From Sediminibacterium ginsengisoli (GTDB lineage Bacteria > Bacteroidota > Bacteroidia > Chitinophagales > Chitinophagaceae), in the NCBI RefSeq assembly GCF_900167075.1, contig NZ_FUWH01000008.1, positions 124,001 to 188,000 of the forward strand: a DNA stretch of 64,000 nucleotides, read 5' to 3'. Position 1 is the stretch's first letter. Every line of letters begins with the position of its first letter. Shown here piece after piece: positions 7,274 through 15,184 of this stretch. Under the pieces are notes generated by a model. The model did not search any database, was not told the origin of the DNA, and saw only the letters and a list, made by a program, of their open reading frames with translations. The position numbers were made by a program, and so were the translations under genes.

Positions 7274-9501
7274 AATGCTAATTTTATTTTTTTCAGGAAA
7301 ACATAGAACATCGTTCCCTTCCCTTCAATACTTTCTACTGCTACTTTTCCTTCGAGTGATTCTACCTGGTTCTTGATCAGGTATAAGCCAAGTCCTTTCC
7401 CCTCTTTATCATGATGAAAGCGCTGGTACAGACCGAACACTTTATTGCCGTACTTCTCCATATCAATTCCCGTTCCATTGTCCCGCACCGAAAGTATTAC
7501 AAATTCGCCATCCTGCTCTGTCTGCACATGTATTTCAGGCTGACGGTCTTCTGCGCTGTATTTGATCGCATTCGTTATCAGATTGATCAGTACGCTGTCG
7601 ATCACTTTACGCGAGTAAGGCATGCTTTCCACTTTTGAAAAATCGTGTGTGATCAGTACATGTTTTTCCCTGATCTCTTCAGACACTGCATCGATTACAC
7701 CCTGCAGCTGTTTTTCGAAAAAAACTTCTTCCTGTGAATCCGTTTTATGTACCCGCGAAGATAAGATCTCATTGAGATCATCCATCGTGTCTGATAATTT
7801 TACAATGCTGGTATTGATCTTCTGGAAAAAGACCTGGTTCCTGTCTGACAACTGTTTCACTTCAAACAATTTCACCAGGCTCAGCAGGTTGGCAACCGGT
7901 GCGCGGAGGTTGTGGGATGTGATATACGCGAACTGCTGTAATTCACGGTTGCTGTTCATCAGCTCCTGTGTAAGTTCGTTCAGTTCTATTTCCTTGTGTT
8001 TGATATCGTCTATGTCCAGGTGTATCCCTGAAAGTCTTGTTGCCTTGCCTTCTTCATTGCGTTGACTCGCCTTGCTGATGGTAAGGATCCATTTCCATTT
8101 ACGGTCTTTTGTTTTCATCCTTACGATAGCCTGGTAACTTTCCTTACGTCCTGCAATATGCTCTTCCAGCTGTTCCATCAGCATGCCACGGTCTTCGGGA
8201 TGCAATAGCGAAGTAAAGGTTTCTATCTTATCCGGAAGATCTGCCACGAGATAGCCCAGCATCTTCTTCCACATATCATTATAATAAACTTTATTGGCTT
8301 CGATGTTCCAGTCCCAGATCCCCAGGCCTGCAGCATCCGTTGCCATTTCCAGTCTTTCTTCGCTGAGCTGGAGTCGTTCCTGCGCAAAAGTCCTGTGCAG
8401 CACTTCTATCTCCAGTTCGCGCGTGCGCCTGCGTACAGATCTGCGCAATGAGATACCGTATACGAGGATCAGCAGGAAGATCAGCAGCAGGATCACCGAG
8501 ATATAAGTGATCATGCGCACAAAACCTGAAGAGATGCTTTTACTTTCGTTATAGATAAAATTATGGAGATTCACATCCGGCGGAACCAGGTGGAAATTTT
8601 TGTAGATCTCAAGGATATGTTTCCACCGCCCTTCGTTCATATGACCGATCTCGATCATGTCTGGCAGGATCAGCCTGCGCATTTCTTCTGCTTCTGCCAG
8701 CAGGTCTTCCCTGGTAATTCCCCTTTCTTTTACACCTGGCATTGTGAGGATATAATCAATGATCTCTTCCGGGTTAGCCATGGCATAATCCCAGCCTTTG
8801 AAACTGGCTTTCTGGAACCGGCTTACGCGCATGGGCGAATTGTCCATGGTTCTTTTATCCGTGAACAGCACGTCTCCGTAAAAATCGATCCCGTAGTTGA
8901 TGGACTGAAGGATGCGTACATCTTTACGCAGCTTACGGAACTGTAACGCCTCCATAGATACATAACCGGTAAGGGCATCGGCTTTACCATCTATAAGGTC
9001 CTGGTTATTCCAGGTATGCGGGATGGGGTGAAGTGAATCGAGCGGGATACCTTCTTTTGAGAAAACAGCCTGCAGTTCTACCCAGCCCTGGCCTTCCGAC
9101 ACCATGATCTTTTTACCAACCAGGTCTGTGGGAGAGCTAATATTCTTCTCACTCAGAGAGATAATACAGTAAGGAGAATGCTGGAAAACTGCGCCCAGTG
9201 CGATCAGGGGTTTGCCATGCGCATAATGCACCAGCAGGTCCGAACCACTGATACCGAAAGATGCATTTCCTTTCAGCACTTCATCCACAGGATTATGCTT
9301 TGCATCGCCCTCTAATAATTTTACATTGAGTTTTTCTTCTGTATAATACCCTTTGAGCACTGCTGCGTAATAACCCGCAAACTGGAACTGGTGGCGCCAT
9401 TTGAGCTGAACCCTTAGTGTATCGTCTGCTGCATGCAGCCGCAATGCCCCTGGAAGCATTATTATAAGCAGCAGAAATACTGAATACAACCTGGGGTGCA
9501 T
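7270..9501 (-). CDS. Hybrid sensor: NMT1/THI5-like binding protein fused to PAS-histidine kinase
   Basis: 743 residues. A signal peptide (cleavage near LHA-ADD, residue 24) precedes a periplasmic NMT1/THI5 (SsuA-like) solute-binding domain (about 28-255: VQLKWRHQFQFAGYYAA, KIMVSEGQGW, DALTGYVSMEAL), a linker, one TM helix (328-350), a PAS domain with PAC extension (about 383-500), a HisKA domain with phospho-acceptor His530 (AYITSHNLRAP) and HATPase_c with N-box NLITNAIKYS, DNGTGID (674-680) and GKGLGL (701-706). The binding domain resembles pyrimidine-, sulfonate- or nitrate-binding proteins, so the kinase probably senses a small periplasmic nutrient directly. No ABC transporter for such a ligand is encoded nearby. 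Confidence 0.93.
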   Translation of the reverse strand: MHPRLYSVFLLLIIMLPGALRLHAADDTLRVQLKWRHQFQFAGYYAAVLKGYYTEEKLNVKLLEGDAKHNPVDEVLKGNASFGISGSDLLVHYAHGKPLIALGAVFQHSPYCIISLSEKNISSPTDLVGKKIMVSEGQGWVELQAVFSKEGIPLDSLHPIPHTWNNQDLIDGKADALTGYVSMEALQFRKLRKDVRILQSINYGIDFYGDVLFTDKRTMDNSPMRVSRFQKASFKGWDYAMANPEEIIDYILTMPGVKERGITREDLLAEAEEMRRLILPDMIEIGHMNEGRWKHILEIYKNFHLVPPDVNLHNFIYNESKSISSGFVRMITYISVILLLIFLLILVYGISLRRSVRRRTRELEIEVLHRTFAQERLQLSEERLEMATDAAGLGIWDWNIEANKVYYNDMWKKMLGYLVADLPDKIETFTSLLHPEDRGMLMEQLEEHIAGRKESYQAIVRMKTKDRKWKWILTISKASQRNEEGKATRLSGIHLDIDDIKHKEIELNELTQELMNSNRELQQFAYITSHNLRAPVANLLSLVKLFEVKQLSDRNQVFFQKINTSIVKLSDTMDDLNEILSSRVHKTDSQEEVFFEKQLQGVIDAVSEEIREKHVLITHDFSKVESMPYSRKVIDSVLINLITNAIKYSAEDRQPEIHVQTEQDGEFVILSVRDNGTGIDMEKYGNKVFGLYQRFHHDKEGKGLGLYLIKNQVESLEGKVAVESIEGKGTMFYVFLKKIKLAL

Positions 9502-9806
9502 TGGTTATTGGCGTTTTAAATCCGGCTGGCAGCAATACATTTTTACAGTATCTCTGTTCCGGCGGTCTAATGCAAAGAAAATCATTCTGCCCATACTACC
9601 TCATTATCTGCCGTTTATTTTGACAAATACCCATTCTGAAACGATAACCTCACTTTAACATTTTGAAACAAATACCCTATAAAACAAGTGGGGTATCACT
9701 TCCACGCTTTTATTCCGGCTGTGCAAAGTTTACCTCTGGCTGCATTTAAAAACGATAAAAGGCTCTGTAATCCAGAGCCCTTTTATCGTTTTTGTAAATC
9801 TGTAGT
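9502..9806. other. Intergenic region upstream of the SBP-kinase
   Basis: 305 bp. It contains two similar sequences, TTTTGACAAATACCC (9618-9632) and TTTTGAAACAAATACCC (9661-9677), in the same orientation upstream of the kinase start, which could be part of its promoter or an operator, and the terminator of the next gene (9748-9793). No coding ORF was recognised. Confidence 0.5.
9748..9793 (-). terminator. Long hairpin terminator
   Basis: About 20-bp stem: AAAAACGATAAAAGGCTCTG pairs with the sequence at 9773-9793 with a single bulged base; loop TAATC. It ends 14 bp past the stop of the 9807-10124 gene, and the A/U-rich stem base provides the U-run on the minus strand. Confidence 0.7.
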
Positions 9807-10124
9807 TTATTGCGATAATGCAATTTCACCTACATCTGTCGGGCCGCCTTCGTTTACAGTAATATTATCCTTGGATGCATTTTTGTATGGAGCAACCGCC
9901 TCGATAATCACACTGTAAGTTCCGGGCTTTACATTACCTATCTCGAAACTCCCGTTTGAAACATCTGTACGGAAAGTATCGGTGGCATTGATTGCCCATG
10001 CACGAACGGCTTTGTCAACCGGCGTATAGGTTCCTTTTACTGAACCCTGAGGTAATGGTTTGAAGGCGAAAAAGCCTCCCGCTGCTACTGCAACAGCAAC
10101 GAGTCCTAACTTGATTTTTTTCAT
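9807..10124 (-). CDS. Small secreted protein with carboxypeptidase-regulatory-like fold
   Basis: 105 residues. An N-terminal hydrophobic segment (KLGLVAVAVAAGGFFAF) is a signal peptide or membrane anchor. The rest fits one CarboxypepD_reg/prealbumin-like beta-sandwich, judged by GSVKGTYTPVDKAVRAWAI at the start and the strand-turn signature GSFEIGNVKPGTYSVIIEA. Such stand-alone domains are common in Bacteroidota envelopes and have no known catalytic activity. It has its own terminator and is separated from the flanking genes, so it is probably monocistronic. Confidence 0.7.
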   Translation of the reverse strand: MKKIKLGLVAVAVAAGGFFAFKPLPQGSVKGTYTPVDKAVRAWAINATDTFRTDVSNGSFEIGNVKPGTYSVIIEAVAPYKNASKDNITVNEGGPTDVGEIALSQ

Positions 10125-10226
10125 AGTAAAGTGATTTTATTGATTTGAAAAAACCAAGTATCATGCCATCAGGGGCCATTTATTTGCAGGCACAGTTTTT
10201 TTAATATAATTCTAATAAGTGCTGTT

Positions 10227-10532
10227 ATGAAAAAAAATGAACGTAAACGATTCTCGGTTGAGCAGTTTGTACGGGAAACCATGCACCTGAAGAAGCCAAG
10301 ACTGATCCGGTATTGCGAGGAAATACTCGACTGGATCGACAACATGCAGTTCACTAAAAAAAGCGCTTATCCGCCTGAAAGCCGTATTTATATCATTCCT
10401 TACAGGCAGATGGTGCTGAAGGTGCTGCAGTTGCTGCGGGGCGCTACACCGGCAGAAGCAGGATTATCTATGGAACAATACCAGCAGCTCGAACCTATTT
10501 TAAAAACCGTAAATACTGAAAGAAATGGATAA
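10227..10532 (+). CDS. Hypothetical protein (101 aa)
   Basis: Not recognised. The product is basic at the N-terminus (MKKNERKRFSVEQFVRE) and predominantly helical, with a conserved-looking HLKKPRLIRYCEEILDWID stretch and a C-terminal helix rich in Leu/Gln. There is no signal peptide or membrane segment, so it is likely cytosolic. Its last four codons overlap the start of the next small gene (ATGGATAA), which argues that both are real and translated together. Codon use resembles the neighbours. Confidence 0.6.
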   Translation: MKKNERKRFSVEQFVRETMHLKKPRLIRYCEEILDWIDNMQFTKKSAYPPESRIYIIPYRQMVLKVLQLLRGATPAEAGLSMEQYQQLEPILKTVNTERNG

Positions 10533-10683
10533 AGAAAAAGAGACACCCGAAAAAATCCCGCCTGTGATACCAGGCCAGGAACCTGCACCTGAAGTACCTC
10601 AACCGCCGCGTGAAGTTCCTGAATCGAGGCCGGAAGAAGTACCTCAGCCCGACAGTACACCGGGCGAATTGCCCAAGCCATAA
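10525..10683 (+). CDS. 52-residue Pro/Glu-rich protein
   Basis: Short ORF starting at ATG 10525 inside the end of the preceding gene and ending at TAA 10683. It encodes a low-complexity peptide made of P, E, Q and V, with an approximate repeat of the type PxPPREVPESRPEEVPQP and no hydrophobic segment. The 8-bp overlap with the upstream ORF and a hairpin terminator 14 bp after its stop support a genuine two-gene transcript. Such Pro-rich peptides are expected to be disordered; no function can be assigned. Confidence 0.55.
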   Translation: MDKEKETPEKIPPVIPGQEPAPEVPQPPREVPESRPEEVPQPDSTPGELPKP

Positions 10684-10696
10684 TGGTAAACTATTC

Positions 10697-10737
10697 AAAG
10701 GATCATGGTCAGCTATCAGTTGCCATGATTCTTTTTT
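10697..10737 (+). terminator. Rho-independent terminator
   Basis: Stem GGATCATGG/CCATGATTC (one G.U) with a 14-nt loop followed by CTTTTTT, just after the 52-codon gene. Confidence 0.75.
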
Positions 10738-10896
10738 ACATCCTGCCCAACCAAAAGGCAATAAAATACATCCCCGTTGATTTAACGCCGGAAGCTTCTG
10801 CTTAACAAGCATACGTATTTCAAACCGTCTGAATAAACCATAGTTATTGTTTTTCCTGCTGCAGTATATTAGGCAATCAATATACACGACACTGCC

Positions 10897-11265
10897 ATGA
10901 AAAGCGAAGACCTTTTTTACGAAACACAACTACCCGTTGTAAAAGAATGCCTGCTCGCGCTCAGGAGCATGATACTCGCACAGGATAAAGAAATTACAAC
11001 TGCGTGGAAATACGGTATGCCTTTCTTCTGCTACAAGGGAAAAATGTTCTGTTATTTATGGTTCCATAAAAAATACAAGTTGCCATACATCGGTTTTGTA
11101 GAAGGTAAGCACCTTGATCATCCGCAACTGATCCAGGAGAAAAGAGCGAGGATGAAGATTTTTTTATGTGATCCGGAGAAGGAGTTGGCGGTGGAGGATA
11201 TCAGGATGCTGGTGAAAGATGCTTTAGCAGTTTATAAGAAAAAGAGAATAATGGAGAAGGAATAG
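10897..11265 (+). CDS. DUF1801 domain-containing protein
   Basis: 122 residues with the DUF1801/YdhG-like pattern: an N-terminal helix (VVKECLLALRSMILAQD), the central WKYGMPFFCYKGKMFCYLWF strand pair and the C-terminal DPEKELAVEDIRMLVKDAL helix. The family is cytosolic and structurally related to frataxin/CyaY-like folds, but its biochemical role is not established. It stands alone between two non-coding gaps. Confidence 0.8.
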   Translation: MKSEDLFYETQLPVVKECLLALRSMILAQDKEITTAWKYGMPFFCYKGKMFCYLWFHKKYKLPYIGFVEGKHLDHPQLIQEKRARMKIFLCDPEKELAVEDIRMLVKDALAVYKKKRIMEKE

Positions 11266-11306
11266 TATTAGGTTTGCCTGACCGCGCGTTTTGCAATTTC
11301 CCTTGA

Positions 11307-12275
11307 CTAATCTGATTCTTTTTGGATTAACTGGAACGTAATGCCTTCATCTTCCATAAACCAGGAATCACTTTCCAAAACAAATGGTATTTCTTTCATA
11401 CTGGCTTCTTTAATACCAACTTCGGAATTCAGAAAAGGCTGAACAAATAAAAGGTATTTATCGGGATAGTCGATTTGCACATTAATCCCGTTTGTCAGAG
11501 TCGCGAATCGCCATGCAACAAACCTATATCTTGCAATTTTGTATTCTATATGATGACTCACATGCAGTCCATCGTGTAAACAACCGGCTTTTTTTAAATC
11601 GATATTATATCCACGGTCATTACCTTCGCCGATTGCATAACCAGTCTCTGACAATTTGTTATAATCAAATTTCATTTCTCCGCCGTGTAATAAAGAATGC
11701 CTCAATGTAACATCAAAACTGGCCGGGAAATTAAATTCTCCTTTATCAGGCTTCCACCCTGTTTTTTCTTGAATGGTTGCCCCACCAGATCTGCAGATGT
11801 AGGATATAACTTCGTCTACTAAAAAAGTATCATTATCGGATTCAGTGATTTTCAAATTATAATTAAGCTGTTCACGGTAGGGTTTGCTGATTGCCGACTG
11901 CAGGTTCCCTCTATAGAATTTATAAAATTCCTCGCTTTTTTGGATTTTTCTATCCCCTAACAAAGATTCAAGCGCATTTTTTTCTAACTCAATTACCTTT
12001 TCCGGATTGATGATTTTAAGGAAATCTGCCTTAATAACAATGTTTTGTAAACGATGTTCAAAGTAATGGCTCCAGTGATCAGTTTCCAAATACATCCCGA
12101 GCAGTATCATAATAATCAGGCCTACTCCAATGTGCGAAAGAAAAATGTTTAACAATTCTACCCAAGGTGAATGCTTATCCAGGTAATGATGAGAAAAGTA
12201 ATATCCTCCAAGAAATACTACCCCCAAGAAAAACCAAAAATACTTACGCGATGTTATGTGTTTAACCTTAGACAT
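11307..12275 (-). CDS. Two-TM membrane protein of unknown function
   Basis: 322 residues. Two hydrophobic helices (about 11-33 and 41-62) with a short loop leave a large C-terminal soluble domain (about 75-322). That domain starts with helices (EHRLQNIVIKADFLKIINPE) and continues as alternating polar/hydrophobic strands suggesting a beta-rich fold. No catalytic motif is apparent and I do not recognise the family. The gene is clearly AT-richer than its surroundings (many AAT, TTA and ATA codons) and sits 270 bp from a tRNA-Leu gene, both consistent with acquisition by transfer. The shape, two TM helices plus a cytosolic beta domain, is reminiscent of some defence effectors, but no nucleotide-signal or nuclease partner lies nearby. 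Confidence 0.65.
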   Translation of the reverse strand: MSKVKHITSRKYFWFFLGVVFLGGYYFSHHYLDKHSPWVELLNIFLSHIGVGLIIMILLGMYLETDHWSHYFEHRLQNIVIKADFLKIINPEKVIELEKNALESLLGDRKIQKSEEFYKFYRGNLQSAISKPYREQLNYNLKITESDNDTFLVDEVISYICRSGGATIQEKTGWKPDKGEFNFPASFDVTLRHSLLHGGEMKFDYNKLSETGYAIGEGNDRGYNIDLKKAGCLHDGLHVSHHIEYKIARYRFVAWRFATLTNGINVQIDYPDKYLLFVQPFLNSEVGIKEASMKEIPFVLESDSWFMEDEGITFQLIQKESD

Positions 12276-12508
12276 AAATCTGGTTTGACTGCTTCTTAAA
12301 TATATATTGAATATTTTTAATTTACAAGTCTTACCTTTTGGTATTCGACAGACGCAAAGGACAAGTTTTTCTCTCTAGCTACTTACTGAACTTTATTTGT
12401 GATCAAACAATCTCCCAAGTTTTAGGCGTGCCCCTTAATCAATCCCCGAAAAAAGTTCTTGAGCCTCCATAATTCATAAGATTATAAGAAAAGAGGTAAC
12501 CAAAAAAC

Positions 12509-12542
12509 AAAAGCCGCTGATCATTTCTGATCAGCGGCTTTT
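12509..12542 (-). terminator. Terminator of tRNA-Leu
   Basis: Perfect 15-bp stem AAAAGCCGCTGATCA / TGATCAGCGGCTTTT with a 4-nt loop, ending 5 bp from the tRNA 3' end. On the minus strand it is followed by GTTTTTTGG. Confidence 0.85.
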
Positions 12543-12546
12543 TAAG

Positions 12547-12630
12547 TGCCCAGAACTGGATTCGAACCAGCACACCCGTGAAGGCGCTGCGACCTGAACA
12601 CAGTGCGTCTACCAATTTCGCCATCTGGGC
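12547..12630 (-). tRNA. tRNA-Leu (anticodon CAG)
   Basis: 84 nt read on the minus strand. Acceptor stem GCCCAGA/TCTGGGC with discriminator A; D-arm GCGAAATTGGTAGACGC; anticodon stem CTGTG/CGCAG around loop TTCAGGT (CAG at 34-36); a class II variable arm CGCCTTCACGGGTG; T-arm GCTGG-TTCGAAT-CCAGT. CCA is not encoded. It is followed by a strong terminator and has no tRNA neighbours. Confidence 0.95.
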
Positions 12631-12731
12631 ATTTAGACAAGAGATGTTATTCACATCCCTTCGATTCAGGGGTGCAAATATAAGATCAAAAAGATCAAAC
12701 CGCCAAAATAATGCAACAAGTTCTGAAAAAT

Positions 12732-13712
12732 TTATACCACCAGCAGGCTGCAGCCCCTGATATCACTGTTATCGAGGCGGCCCCAGACTTCGAAGCTTCC
12801 GTCGGGGTAAACCATGCCTACATCTTCCGTAGCAATAAATGATACACTATAGAGGTTCGCCAGGTCTATGATCTGTAAAAGACCACGGCCGCTGGTACGT
12901 ACTTCTTTGGGATCTTCCTCATCCCGCACAAGCACACGCATCCAGGGCGGGCATACAAACCGGCCCTCGCCTTTTGAATAGGCCTGGCTGAGCAGTTCGG
13001 TCATACCGTATTCGGAATGTATTTCATTTACACCCAGCCCCTTTTTCAGTAATCCGTGCACTTCTGCCCGGGTCATTTCCCTGCGGCGGCCTTTCATGCC
13101 GCCGGTTTCCATTACAATGGTATGTTTCAACTGCTGCGGGTAGGCTTCGGCAAAATCGAGCAGGCCGAAAGTGACGCCGATCAGCAGGGTCTGCTGTTTA
13201 TTTTCTTCGAGGTGACGCAGGGTTTTATCGAGCTTGTCGTGTTCGTAGAGATAAAAACCACTGTCGGGGTGACCTGTAAGACCAACCAGTTCATCCACCA
13301 TCATCACCAGGGAAGAATGCTGCCGTTCCAGGTAGGCCGGCAATAAACCGATGATACACCAGTCGCTGACCGGGCCGTAAAACTGTTCGAATGCTCGTAT
13401 GAAACTCTGCCTGTAAACAGTGATATCCCTGATCCAGTGCCGGCTGTTGATGGTCTGGGTGGTTCCGCTGCTTTCGAAAAAGATCTCCGTATCGAAATCA
13501 GTGGTAGCGATACGGTGCGTTTTAAAAAAAGAAACAGGCAACGAAGGCAGTGCTGCCGGTGTCTTTACAGTAGCCGGGCTGGCGCCCATTAAATCGCACC
13601 ACTGGCGGTAAACGGGATTATGATCGTACTGGAAACGGAATACTTCCAGGCAGACCTGATCGAATGTTCCGGGTGTAACAGAGAAAATATTGTTAACATC
13701 TAAAGTCAACAC
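12732..13712 (-). CDS. LuxE/PaaK-like acyl-adenylating enzyme
   Basis: 326 residues of the ANL-type acyl-protein synthetase/LuxE family, which activates a carboxylate with ATP. Visible motifs are the P-loop-like FFESSGTTQTINSRH (about 79-92), METGGMKGRR (201-210) and the adenylate-binding HSEYGMTELLSQAY (232-245). It is shorter than PaaK (about 430 residues) and lacks the large C-terminal lid, as LuxE-type proteins do. No acyl carrier, reductase or luciferase gene is adjacent, so the acyl acceptor is unknown. The gene is divergent from the lipoprotein at 13762, and in Bacteroidota such genes often stand alone. Confidence 0.85.
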   Translation of the reverse strand: MLTLDVNNIFSVTPGTFDQVCLEVFRFQYDHNPVYRQWCDLMGASPATVKTPAALPSLPVSFFKTHRIATTDFDTEIFFESSGTTQTINSRHWIRDITVYRQSFIRAFEQFYGPVSDWCIIGLLPAYLERQHSSLVMMVDELVGLTGHPDSGFYLYEHDKLDKTLRHLEENKQQTLLIGVTFGLLDFAEAYPQQLKHTIVMETGGMKGRRREMTRAEVHGLLKKGLGVNEIHSEYGMTELLSQAYSKGEGRFVCPPWMRVLVRDEEDPKEVRTSGRGLLQIIDLANLYSVSFIATEDVGMVYPDGSFEVWGRLDNSDIRGCSLLVV

Positions 13713-13761
13713 GGCTGTCTATTGTAATGTTTTAACTAAATTTGAACTGAAAGCAAAGCGA

Positions 13762-14205
13762 ATGAAGACAAAAGTATTGATACTGGCCGCCATTACACTG
13801 CTCATCCTGTCGTGCAACAAAGATACCTATAACACCCGCCCCAAGCTAACTTTTAAGGAAGTTAACGGCAATGTGTTCGGGAATGCGCAGGCGGTGATCT
13901 TTACCCTCGAGTTTACGGACAAAGAGGGTGATGTGCAGGACAGTCTCTGGGTACAGAAAGTATCGCGTACCAACGGCTGTAATAATTTCGGCGACAGGAT
14001 CAAGATCCCTGCTTACACTTCAACCAGCAATCTAAAAGGCATTTTCGAAGTAGGATACAGCACCAGCGTCATCCCCAACAGTAATTATACCATATTGCCC
14101 AAATGCAGCAAGGACGATACCTGCTACTTTAAATTCTGGGTGAGAGACAATGGTAAAAATGTAAGCGATACCGTAGTATCACCGGATATCGTTATCCTTA
14201 AATAA
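13762..14205 (+). CDS. Lipoprotein of unknown function
   Basis: 147 residues from ATG 13762 (MKTKVLILAAITLLILSCNK). The N-terminus is a lipoprotein signal with the lipobox LILSC, followed at once by NKD, typical of surface-exposed Bacteroidota lipoproteins. The mature domain is beta-rich and contains an acidic, Ca-site-like FTDKEGDVQDSLWV segment. The frame continues 24 codons upstream, but that part lacks signal-peptide character and overlaps the promoter region of the divergent gene. The downstream UbiA-like frame begins at or within its stop codon region, suggesting coupling. Confidence 0.75.
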   Translation: MKTKVLILAAITLLILSCNKDTYNTRPKLTFKEVNGNVFGNAQAVIFTLEFTDKEGDVQDSLWVQKVSRTNGCNNFGDRIKIPAYTSTSNLKGIFEVGYSTSVIPNSNYTILPKCSKDDTCYFKFWVRDNGKNVSDTVVSPDIVILK

Positions 14206-14365
14206 ACCGGCCCGCAAACCGGTTGTAAAAAAGCCGCTTATCAACCAGCGATTTACAAACGGATTATTCTTCGGCAATTATTTCTATGGCATCTGTGCGG
14301 TAGCATTATCTATAGAAGCCAGTCTGCAGCAGGGTTACAAGCTCAACACACCTGTTTATTATATA

Positions 14366-15145
14366 TTGGTTTTTGCAGCCTGTACGCTGTATTACACACA
14401 TGCCTATATAGCAGAAGCCCCGGTAAAAAGCGGTAATAAGCGCGCAGAATGGTACCGCGATAACCGGTCATTCGTACGTGCATCGCAGGTGATGCTGACC
14501 TGTATCGTTGCGGCCTGTATCCTTATTTTATTATTCCGTTCCGGTTCACATATCATACAGGCAACGGTATGGCAATGGCTGGCAACCGCCATATTCCCGG
14601 TAACGGGAGCCTTGTACTATGGCAGTGTTGCGCCGGGGAAAAGTACCCATAATCTCCGCAATAACGGCTGGCTCAAACCTTTTGTGATCGGCTTTGTATG
14701 GGCAGGAACTGTTACGGTTTATCCTGTGCTGTTCAAAAGCATAGAAAGCGGGGAACCCTATAACCCGGGAATTTTTAACCTGCTCCTGTTCATCAAGAAC
14801 CTGATGTATATCACCATGCTCTGCATCATGTTCGATTTTAAGGATTATGCAGCCGATCACAACCAGCAACTCAAAACTTTTGTGGTGAGGATCGGCCTGC
14901 GCAGGACACTGTTTTTTATCATTATACCATTGACAATCATAGGATTAGGAACTTTTTTAAGTTTCGCAGTTTTCAGCCGTTTCCCGGCCGGACGTATCGC
15001 CGTTAACACCATTCCCTTTATATTGCTGATATTTGTGACCTTGTCTATGCAGCGGCGTAAAAGCATTCTCTATTATCTTGCGATCATAGACGGGCTCATG
15101 CTTGTAAAAGCACTCTGTGGCATTGCGGGAATGCTCCTGTGGTAA
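14366..15145 (+). CDS. UbiA-like polytopic membrane protein, 5' end uncertain
   Basis: About eight hydrophobic segments. The second acidic motif region FDFKDYAADHNQQLKTF resembles the second Asp-rich motif of UbiA prenyltransferases (DxRDxxxD...KT), whereas the first position reads YYTHAY instead of NDxxD, so prenyl transfer is uncertain. The first canonical start is TTG 14366, but it cuts a TM helix: the same frame is open from 14177 and encodes convincing sequence (RFTNGLFFGNYFYGICAVA, then LSIEASLQQGYKLNTP) without any ATG, GTG or TTG. The true start is therefore probably a non-standard codon around 14186-14240 coupled to the lipoprotein stop at 14205, or an error in the sequence hides it. 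Coordinates give the minimal CDS. Confidence 0.65.
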   Translation: MVFAACTLYYTHAYIAEAPVKSGNKRAEWYRDNRSFVRASQVMLTCIVAACILILLFRSGSHIIQATVWQWLATAIFPVTGALYYGSVAPGKSTHNLRNNGWLKPFVIGFVWAGTVTVYPVLFKSIESGEPYNPGIFNLLLFIKNLMYITMLCIMFDFKDYAADHNQQLKTFVVRIGLRRTLFFIIIPLTIIGLGTFLSFAVFSRFPAGRIAVNTIPFILLIFVTLSMQRRKSILYYLAIIDGLMLVKALCGIAGMLLW

Positions 15146-15184
15146 TCTTCCACCAGTTCCTGCAGCCACTTAAAACAAAAGATC

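Noticed and set aside
12439..12654. 71-codon ORF on the minus strand
   Set aside because: It reads through the tRNA-Leu gene and its terminator; not a protein gene.
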